Positions 55,313-64,000 of a stretch of DNA of 64,000 nucleotides are shown here, one piece after another. Numbering within the stretch: the first letter of the stretch is position 1; each line of letters begins with the position of its first letter. Source of the DNA: Cornus controversa. Lineage: Eukaryota; Streptophyta; Magnoliopsida; Cornales; Cornaceae. The notes beneath the pieces were generated by a model that made no database searches, was not told the DNA's origin, and saw only the letters and a program-made list of their open reading frames with translations. A program made the translations under genes and the position numbers. Location: contig CM048845.1 of the NCBI GenBank assembly GCA_026545225.1, forward strand, positions 2,870,501 to 2,934,500. Reading direction: 5' to 3'.

Positions 55313-57356
55313 ACACATCGCCAATGGGATTATGATGTATCGCCAAATCAAGATGCATTGTAATAGGGATTACGATGCATCATAAGCACTCACCATGTTA
55401 CATTAACAAACTCACTAAGTGATTACAACAATCATTCTCCTTCCAACTCATCATCATAAACATACAATCATAAAACATAATTATAATTTATACACATCCC
55501 AAGCATCCACAAAGTGATAATTCATCACAATTAGATTCCACCTCATACACTTGAAACACAAAAATGATAATCCAAGTATTATCATACACCTACTTCAAAA
55601 ACCATCAATTTTACATAATCTTCAATAGTTATCAAACTTATCATACATAGATAGAACATTGAAAGTCTCATACACACTTCTTATCCAAAATAGATACAAT
55701 ATTTCTAAACTAGTTCACATGCTACGAGTCGGCATGGACGTTTCTACATATGTTTCAAAACACACAAAAGCCCAAAAATGGAGTTCTTCTCCTCTAGGAC
55801 CAGCTCATGGTTGTGCATCCTCAACCACCTCCTTGCCATGTCCTGAAAGTGTTAGCATAGGTGGATGAGCAATTTCAAGGAGCTCAAGGTAATGTATTGT
55901 GCAATCCCTTCAAAGCCACATTTCATATTCAATGCATAAAACACAACTCATGCCTGGCAAATATGTGTCATGCTCCCTAGCATTCTAGTCACAAGCTTAA
56001 ACGCTCAATTCGTTCACGTCATGACATATACATCAATTATAACTTGACAACCACATAAAATGTATTTCATACACATAGCACATTTCCATCATATATGTAA
56101 CATATGACTATAATCGAAAACGGATAAACATTCACACAAGTCATGTAATTCACTTAAGTTACACATAAGACTCAACACATTCACTCTTTCTTGGATTTGG
56201 TTCACTCACTCACACACAAGATACGTATCTAAATCCCATATCTTAATTTTATGATTATTACGGGATCCTAACCCATGCGGTTACCATCCATCTTGCACAA
56301 GTTTAAGGTTTTTCAACCCCTGAGGATATGTTCACATACTACTTTCCCACGAGCCACTTTCGAGACACACCACACACTCATACAAAATATTTCACATTTT
56401 GCATACACATTCACAAGTTTGATACATTGCATCCATTGTATGTCCTAATTAAATTCTAGTAAGTCACACAAGAACCATAAACACACATACATAAGATAAA
56501 ATCCCCAAATTAGGTTTTTTTTATCATTTTTTTCCAAAAATCCCATATATTCAATTTATACTCCATTTTGCACATAAAATCAATTCATGAAATTCAAGAC
56601 ATACACTAACCATTTCTAGCAAGAAAAATATATGTGGAACCATATAGAACAAAGATTACAACCTAAGATTCTATATACATCATGTATTACACGAAACACA
56701 TTCATTTTATACCAAGAAATAAAATTTAACTTGAAATTAGAAGACACAACACACACACCTTACCTCAATAGCTTTAGTTTCAAGCTATCCCACACTTTCA
56801 CCACTCCCAAAGTTACCTAACTGTGACTTTGTTTGGTTGTAAACGAAGCCCTTGTCGCATAAAACACACTTTCCTTCTTCGGCGTCCTCCGAATCAAACC
56901 CTAACACCTTCTAAATCTAAAGAGAAGTTGAAGAACATAAAGAGGAGAGAATGAGGAGCTTGGGAGGATGTTTAGAGAGAGGAACAAGTGGATGAAATAT
57001 CTGTAGTTGATATTCATAAGCCTCATGCCATAAAAAGACCAAAATGCCCTTACTCACTTAACGTACCTTCCCGACTTTCATTTTCGAATCCAAAAGAAGC
57101 TATGGACTCCAAATATTCTAATTGGTCTATAACCAAAAATAAAAGTTTTAAAAAATATATTCGGATTCTTAGGCCCACCCAACCCCTATCCCGGGTTCCG
57201 ATGACCCAAATTTTCAAAATGAGCCAATAGCTCCCAAAACTCTCTGGACTTCTAAACTAGTTCCCACATATGCAGCTCATAATTATAACATATGCAAAAC
57301 ATTTAAATTCCTATTTCAGAAAATAAAATAAAAAAGAAAAATTTTGGATCTCTACA
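55313..57356 (-). repeat. LTR of the minus-strand Ty3/gypsy remnant
   Basis: The minus strand starts TGTAGAGATCCAAAATTTT at 57356, related to the 701 LTR start. CGATGCATC and GATACATC-like motifs near 55330-55385 resemble the CGATGCATCG motifs near the 3' part of the 701-3508 LTR, so this copy seems cut short at its far end. No credible ORF. Confidence 0.6.
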
Positions 57357-59445
57357 CTAACTCACAAGTTTCGTTCCACACAAACTTTACACCTTTATGA
57401 GTAAGTCGTGTCATAGGAGCTGCAATACTAGAGAAGTCTTTCACAAACCTTCTATAGTTGTCTGCTAATCTAAGAAAACTTCAAATCTCAAAGACACTAT
57501 TTGGACTCTCCCAACTCATCACAGCTTCGATCTCAGATGGATCAACTGAGACTCCACTTATAAAAATAACGTGTCTAAGGAATTTCACCTTTTGGAGCCA
57601 AAACTCACACTTTTCGTATGTAGCATACAATCAGTGCTCTCTCAGTAGTTGCAAAATATTTTTTAAATGTAACTCATGCTCTTTCTCTGAAGATGAGTAC
57701 ATAAGTATGTCATCTCCAAACACCACCACAAAAGTTTCTAGAAACTTGTGAACTGCCCTATTCATCAAATCCATAAATGTCACCGGTACATTTGTCAAAC
57801 CAAATAGCATTACCAGGAATTCATAATGTCCATACAGCATATGAAAAACTGTTTTATGGATATCCTCATCCTTCACCCTTAATTGATAATGACCTGATCT
57901 CAAAATAATTTTTGAGAAGTGGTGAGCTCCCTTCAATTGATCGAATAGGTCATCTATCCTTGGCAATAGGTACTTGTTCTTGATCGTCACATAATTCAAT
58001 TTTTGATAATCTATTCACAATATCAAAGAACCATCTTTCTTCTTGGCAAACAACACCGGTGCTCCCCATAGTGATGCACTCGGTCTAATAAAACCTTTAG
58101 CTTTCAAATCATCGAATTGACGTTTTAGTTCTGCCAACTCCATCGATACCATCCGATATGGTGGCACAGAGATTGGCATCGTACTGGGTATAAGATCAAT
58201 GCCAAACTCTACCTTTCTTTTGGGAGGTAAATATGTTAAATCCTCTAGAAAGACATCCAAGAAGTCACATACCATTGCCAGATATATCTCTCTCGAAATC
58301 CCTTCCCCCTCATTCAAAAGACTAGCCAAAATGAAGCTATGTCACTCCTGGCCTCTAATACCATAGTATAGAGAAGTACAGGAATCGCTCCAATTTCCTA
58401 CAAAATAAAAATAATCTCCCTCGAGTATATAAATTGCCACTCACCCTCTAAAATAATCTATCGTCACATGAAACTCTGACAACTAGTCCATTCCAATTAT
58501 GATATCAAAATTACTCATGCTAAGGAGAATGAAATCAAACTCAAATATATGTTCGGCTATTTTAATAGCACATTCCCGACATACCCTATCAAGAATCACT
58601 ATACCATCCACTGGTGTATCAACACAAATAGTTCTACCTAATGAACTAACTTCTAGCCCCAATGCCCATGCAAATGTTGTAGTAATGAATTAGTATGACG
58701 TACTCGAATTAACTAGTACACGAGCCCAAGAACTATACCCTAAAAATATACCTCTGACCACTGAAGGTCCTGCTGAAGAGTCTGTAGGTGTCATAGCATA
58801 CACTCTGCCCTAAGCCATCTGCTCATGTGCTCCACTACCTCAAAAACTAGACTATTGTGTAAATGTTCTAGGGATAGACCATTTCACTAGTCGAGCACTC
58901 TGAACTGACAAAGCTGGCTGTGACTACATTACCACAGTTTGAGCTGGCCCCTGCTGTGTACTCTGACCACTTTTAGCACCTCCACTCTATTATGGACAAT
59001 GCCTCACTATGTGCCCTTACCTACCACACCCAAAGTAGGTTACTGTACCAGGCTAAGTTGTAGATGGCCTCATAAGATAATTTGACTTGTAGTGCCCTGG
59101 TTGTCTATAATTGTAACACACCACTTCTATCCTCGTGGATCCCGAAGGCATATGAATGATTAGTGTAGATTGTGTCATAGGTTGTCCCACTGACCCAGCT
59201 AAATGCGAAGGACCACCCTTGAACCTCTTCTTTGCGTGTCCCTCTGAAGCAACTATCAAAGCCTTACTCTACTTCCAGGCCTTTATTTTCTCCTACCTAT
59301 CCTTAGCCTCAACCTCAGCCATCAAAGATTTTTCTACTGCTTCAGCATACACCTTTATGCCTAATATCAACACCATTGGCTTGATGGCATGGTGAAGGTT
59401 ATTGACAAACCTCCACGTCTTATCCTCATCTTCCCTCAAATTTTA
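57357..59445 (-). pseudogene. Ty3/gypsy gag-protease-RT remnant, minus strand
   Basis: In minus-strand order: gag tail near 59440-59050 (DKTWRFVNNLHH, ILGIKVYAEAVEKSLMAE, KRFKGGPSHLAGSVGQPM), degenerate zinc knuckles (VCYNYRQPGHYKSNYL with a Cys lost; YFGCGR near 59035), then PR-RT linker and RT start at 58329-58015 ([37 protein letters not shown]), RT palm at 57999-57631 ([30 protein letters not shown] where VDD is usual) and the connection domain down to KFVWNETCEL. It then joins the LTR start directly at 57357, so RNase H and integrase are deleted. It belongs to the same family as 10001-19580. Confidence 0.88.
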
Positions 59446-60265
59446 GATGCCAAATTCATTTGAGGTAAAATGTGGCAAATTGGCATATATAAATTTAGCA
59501 TATCTATATACAAAGAACTCCACCCGAAATTACAAATTTATTAATGTTTTATTTTTTAATTAAACAACAAACAAATTTTTTAATGCAAGTTTTAATGATA
59601 CGTGGGACTAATATATTAAAATAATAGAAACAATTCATTTGACATACCAAAAAAGTTGTATGCTAATGGTGGTGGAGAGGGGAGAATGCGAATCCTCTCC
59701 AATACAGTCCTAACAGGTCCAAATTCGAGAGGGTGACAAAGTAGGATGCATAGTGGCCAAGAAGGTAAGGGGGTGTTGAATAGGTGTTAGCACGGTGGAT
59801 GAAGTGGTAGTGGAGGGAATAACCAAAAGTGGTGGCGGCGATGGTGGAATTTCATAGAAAGAGAATGGTACATAAATAAGAGAATATAGATTGGAGAGAA
59901 AAAGAATTAGTTAGTGTTATGTCATTTTAGAAGGATGAAACAGGATAATTGTGTCATACACTGTATGAAGGGTAATTTTAGTATCAGATAAAAATTATTT
60001 TAACAAAACAAACAAACCGTTGACTCAAAATCTGTATTTTCCTTTAAACTCAGCCAAAGTTGATCATCATGGTTTTTGTGATAATTCTACAAGTGAGAGA
60101 GAGGTTGTCATCAAGAGATTGTTAACTAGCACCATAGAATACTACATTGCTGGAACATCAAGCCTGTACCCTTTATCTGTAATACATATTTACCCATAAC
60201 TTAATATGTTACAAGAATTGAACTCTCATTTGACTTGATGATGGGCCTTACTCGTATTAAATTTT
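59446..60265. other. No recognised gene
   Basis: AT-rich sequence with a purine-rich GGTGGTGGAGAGGGGAG stretch near 59668. It begins at the truncation point of the gypsy remnant. Nothing else supportable. Confidence 0.5.
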
Positions 60266-60547
60266 AGGGTAAAGTGAGATAATCTCTCCTTACCATATCA
60301 ATATAGTGCATATTACCCCTCCTTGTGTATTAAAAAACATTCTATGAGTTATAAAACTGTGCAAATAAGGACTTGTGTGTTCAAAAAGACTAAAATGACC
60401 TTATATCAATATAATAAAGTAATACTAAAAAATAAACTAAAGTAAGATAACCATTTGGGACATGTGGGGTTTTACGCCCTTATTTTAAAAACTAAGGGGT
60501 CATGGTACACAAACGGTATATCATTGGGGGTTTTCTCACTTTACCCT
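60266..60547. mobile_element. Short MITE with AGGGTAAAGTGAGA inverted ends
   Basis: The left end AGGGTAAAGTGAGA matches the inverted right end exactly. The end motif resembles that of the 50196-50745 foldback element (GGTTAAAGTGC), so both may be one loose family. No clear target duplication. Confidence 0.55.
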
Positions 60548-60880
60548 TTTCAAAAATATTATTTTTCTTTAATTTTCATAAAAAATAATATTTTTCTTTT
60601 TTTAGTAAATAAATAAATAAATTACACTCACTTCTACTTGTGTATAACATAATTATTATGCACAACTTTAGTTAATTCAAAATTTATATTGTTCTCTTAA
60701 TGTTAGTATTTTATAATGTAATTGATTCATTCCATACACTAATGATAAACAAAGTTAAAGAATAAAATTTGTTTAAAAAGTAGAATTAAATTATAAAGTA
60801 CCAAAAGTAAATATATTATATTTTGAAACAAAAAGTAAAATCATATCTTTTGTTGTTGTTCAAGTAAAATGCCCAACAAG

Positions 60881-61046
60881 GACACTAAAAAAAAAAACCC
60901 TTTAGTGACTAATTTTTTGGTCACAAATAGTTCAAAAATGGTCGTAAGAGGCTTATAGCAACCAATTAATTTTGGTCGCTAAAAGTGGCGATGCAAATGC
61001 TTTTGTGTGACCAATTTTGATTTGGTCACTAATAAGTACCTTTTGT
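60881..61046 (+). mobile_element. CACTA-like terminal fragment
   Basis: Starts CACTAAAAAAAAAAACCC and continues with repeated TTTGGTCACTAA / TTTTGGTCGCTAAAAG motifs in both orientations (60910, 60973, 61021), like the terminal and subterminal repeats of CACTA (En/Spm) transposons. No opposite end was found. It abuts the FAR1-like ORF directly. Confidence 0.5.
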
Positions 61047-62470
61047 GACCAAATAAATATGTATAAAAAAGTATTTTGGGCTTATGCAAGATATGGGGCA
61101 GCATATGAGTCATTAGAAGATGTTGTCACATTTGACACTACATACCTTACAAATAAATATGACATGCCTTTTGCTCCTTTTGTTGGAGTAAATCATCATG
61201 GACAATCAATGTTGTTTGGTTGTGTTTTGTTATCTAATGAGAATACAAAGACATATGCATGACTGTGAGAATGTATGAGAAGGCGTTCACCAAATGCTAT
61301 TAGGCGTTCACCAAATACTATTATCACTGATGAATGTATGGCCATTCAAGGATCAGTTAAAACGGTATTCTTAGAAGCTCGCCATCGACTTTGTTTATGG
61401 CATATAATGAAAAAAATTCTTGCCAAGTTAAGTAAATTTGCAGTGTATAAGAAAATAAGTAATACCATGAGTATTGTTTATGATGCCATGACCAACACGG
61501 GTTTTGAACAAAGTTGGGTCAATATGATTAAAAATTACAACCTTTATGATAATGAATGGCTAAATTCTTTGTATGGTGATCGATTTTGTTCAGTTCCAAC
61601 TTCGTGAAGGACACTTTTGGGTAGGAATGTCAGCAACTTAGCGTAGTGAAATTATGAATTCATTTCTTGATGGTTATGTTAACTCAAAAACTACTTTGAA
61701 ACAGTTCATGGAGCAATATGATAATGCCTTAAGAAGTAAGGTAGAGAAGGAAAATGTAGCAAATTTTGCTTCTTTTAATTCAAACATTCTGATGATAACA
61801 AATTTTCATATTGAGAAACAATTTTAAGAAGCCTACAACATTGACATAATTAAATTGTTTCAAGAAGAGTTACGGGGAGTATGTTACTATAATGTTAACT
61901 TTGTTAAAACTGATGGGTCAATTGTCACTTTCAAGTACAAAAAAATGTGACAGTAGGAGATGGGTATTCTAGAAGGCAAAACATTTATAATGTTCTTTAT
62001 AATAAAGTTGAATGTGAAGTGAAATGCATATGTTGTTTATTCGAGTTTAAAGGAATTTTATGTAGGCATGCAATTGTTGTTTTCATTTATCAATGTGTGA
62101 AGGAGATCCCATCACGATATATTTTAGATCGACGGATAAAAGATATTAAGTGAAAATATACCTTTGCAAGGAACTCTTATGATGATCCTTCCACAAGTGA
62201 GCAAATTGAATGGTAAGACAGGTTGCATAAAAATTTTAATGAACTGATAGAATTTGCAATGGAATTTACTGAGAAGTGTGAGATGTTGTCAAAAATTTTA
62301 GACGTTGGAAAGGAGAAGTTTGTTTTGAATCAATTGGACTGTGCGAGTGTCAAATTGCATCGAGATCATTTTATGTCCTCACTAGAACATGATGGTAAAT
62401 GTCAAGGGATATCAGATTCAAGTAAGAATTTTATAAGTTATGTTGGAGAGGGAGAAAGAGATACAGTTGA
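61047..62470 (+). pseudogene. FAR1/MULE transposase-like pseudogene
   Basis: The frames match FAR1-related (FRS) proteins, domesticated Mutator-like transposases. 61017-61262 holds FWAYARYGAAYESLEDVVTF, then DTTYLTNKYDMPFAPFVGVN with the first catalytic Asp. 61275-61607 holds NTIITDECMAIQGSV (second Asp) and ARHRLCLWHIMKKI. 61650-61900 holds NSFLDGYVNSKTTLKQFMEQ in another frame. 61947-62153 holds the SWIM zinc finger CEVKCICCLFEFKGILCRHA. At least three stops and two frameshifts are present, and a 21-bp duplication (GCGTTCACCAAATRCTATTA) at about 61282-61322. The N-terminal FAR1 DNA-binding domain is absent. I cannot tell a dead host FRS gene from a dead MULE transposase. Confidence 0.85.
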
Positions 62471-63388
62471 GAGAGAGATATGTTGTAGATAGGGAAAGAG
62501 ATAACATTTAGAGAGAGAAGATAGAGATATGTTGTAGAGAGAAAGAGATACTGTCGAAGAAAGTGTGTGTCAATGTGTGTAAACAGGGAAATATAAAATT
62601 AAAAAGGGCATTTTTTCACTCAAAAAGGGTATTTTTTGAGTTTTCAAAAAATTCTAACATCATTATATGCAATAGGGGGCAATTTGTTCCAAATTTTAAA
62701 ATTATGAGAATTTATATGCACATACCAAATAGCAGGAATATTTCTTTTACTTTGTACAACATAGTTTTTTTTTGCAGTTTACCCATATATACATATATGT
62801 GTGTGTGTGTGTAAGATGAAGGGTTATGTTTCAGTGTTTCACAACAAACACCAAACTAGTTTTGATGTTCATGTTTTAAGAGTCCACGTTGGTGATTACC
62901 AGTTGAGGAATGGATTTAGATGAATCAATTACTGGTTTTCTATCCAAAATGGAATTCATTAGATCTGCATCTATTTGAGGAAGAAACCATTTTTCTTTAC
63001 CAAAACACCACCTTGTTATTTAATCTAAAATGAAGTTAGATAGATGTAGATAAATGAACAAACAAACAAACAATATATATATATATATATATATATTACA
63101 GTTAATCTTGGTAAAATAAGAAAAAAAATCCAATTCAAAGGTCAAAAGTGGTTAAAAAATCAATCATGCCGGTTGAAATGTCGTTTACTATCTACAGTTC
63201 AAAATAACTCTATTTAATGGTCATGATTATATTTGTGCACAAGTATATATATATATATTTGAAGAGTGAGAGAAATTGGAGGGATGCATGAGAAAACAAG
63301 TTAAAAGATTAACAAAAGGAGTAAAGGACTCAAACGACATTTTTTTTTTACTATTTCATGATACATGACATGTTACTTACGAAAGCTT
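62471..63388. other. No recognised gene
   Basis: GAGAGA-rich stretch near 62450-62560, short (TG)n and (TA)n runs (62793-62812, 63075-63096, 63245-63260). No gene is supportable. Confidence 0.5.
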
Positions 63389-63520
63389 TCGTGACATGTA
63401 CTACTGTTCATTATCAAATAATGCAAATATTCAATGAGCCTTAAAGGAAAAGATTTCATGGCATGTATTACTGCTCATTGTCAAATAATGCAAATATTCC
63501 ATGAAGCTAAAAGGAAAAGA
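63389..63520. repeat. Two-copy tandem duplication of about 65 bp
   Basis: Both copies share TCAAATAATGCAAATATTC and AAAGGAAAAGA; the first spans about 63389-63452, the second about 63453-63520. They differ by several substitutions. Confidence 0.8.
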
Positions 63521-63784
63521 TGGAAGAATACATACACGTGTACATGTGTGTGTTGGTTCTTGTGAAAATGATATAATTTGATAGCTAAACAAATTAATGA
63601 ACAGTACATACCATAAACTTGGGTATTTTCTTGGTACGTAAAGCATCAAAATGGTCTAAAAACTCTTAAACCAATTACATGCAACCGATCATAGCTTTAC
63701 CACTATTACTCATCCTTACATTGAGAGTTCCCTATATTAGGGACAAGGAATTTAGTTCTTTAGGGTTTTCCACTTTCAAAATAG

Positions 63785-63915
63785 AGTCTGGGCATTTTTT
63801 TTTCTCAGCAAGAAAAAAACTCACACACTCACTTTACTTCTAAGAGAACTTGAACCATCGACCTTCTTACTTTGAAAGATGAAGAAGTGCCACTAAACCA
63901 CAACTCTTGGTGGGC
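63785..63915 (-). mobile_element. SINE-like tRNA-derived sequence
   Basis: On the minus strand an A-box-like TGTGGTTTAGTGGCACTTC (plus 63883-63901) and a B-box-like GGTTCAAGTTC (plus 63845-63855) are followed by an A-run (plus T-run 63795-63803). It has no complete tRNA fold. Weaker than the 26720 case. Confidence 0.4.
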
Positions 63916-64000
63916 ATTCTCTTATTTATCCCATACCACAAACTACCTTAATAGTAACAACATAATGCCTCACTTTATAATAATACCAAAATTGTGTACA

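Overview
This is a eudicot plant nuclear window: AT-rich, spliced genes, GT-AG introns and dense layers of LTR retrotransposons, MITEs, SINEs and a LINE. I cannot name the species. Large Ty3/gypsy LTRs and long intronic insertions suggest a medium to large, possibly woody, genome. Only two host genes look intact: a SWEET sugar transporter (30586-37543, +, 5 exons, 245 aa) and a NIN-like transcription factor of the NLP6/NLP7 type (48827-39731, -, 5 exons, 994 aa). In both, my exon models join in frame from start to stop. They converge tail to tail, about 2.2 kb apart.

Layout. 1-3508: 3' end of a decayed Ty3/gypsy element (integrase tail, PPT, 2.8 kb LTR). 3635-6127: a second LTR-like unit in the opposite orientation, with (AT)n-rich minisatellite copies. 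6128-6710: Ty1/copia LTR-like leader. 7145-8165: about 19 copies of a 54-bp tandem repeat. 8500-22666: a nested complex. An antisense gag-like (PF04195-type) gene of a Tat-lineage element, with PPT and 3' LTR at 22003-22666, is split by a nearly full-length Ty3/gypsy element (10001-19580) and by a 1.5 kb LTR-like unit (20080-21582). 24759-26697: short non-autonomous LTR element. 26720-29651: SINE, MITE and a hAT MITE with an exact 8-bp TSD. 30586-37543: the SWEET gene, whose 5.4 kb last intron holds an antisense Ty1/copia element; one of its LTRs carries a 400-bp MULE-type MITE and the other LTR preserves the empty site.

37544-39730: the intergenic gap between the two genes holds two diverged fragments of SWEET exon 3 in inverted orientation, about 100 bp apart, able to fold into a hairpin. 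39731-48827: the NLP gene; its 4.9 kb intron 2 holds a solo LTR with a perfect 5-bp TSD, in sense orientation and with its own TATA box, and an RTE-type LINE flanked by 136-140-bp direct repeats. 49100-52100: three or four MITEs. 53800-59445: a second PF04195-type gag-like gene, LTR fragments and a gypsy gag-pol remnant on the minus strand. 60266-62470: MITE, a CACTA-like terminus, and a decayed FAR1/MULE transposase. 63389-63915: a 65-bp tandem duplication and a SINE-like tail.

The two points I rate highest are the SWEET-derived inverted repeat beside its likely parent gene (a candidate young small-RNA locus) and the sense-oriented solo LTR with five CACGTGTC motifs inside NLP intron 2 (a candidate alternative promoter for an RWP-RK/PB1-only product). 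Both come from reading the sequence; neither is shown to be active.
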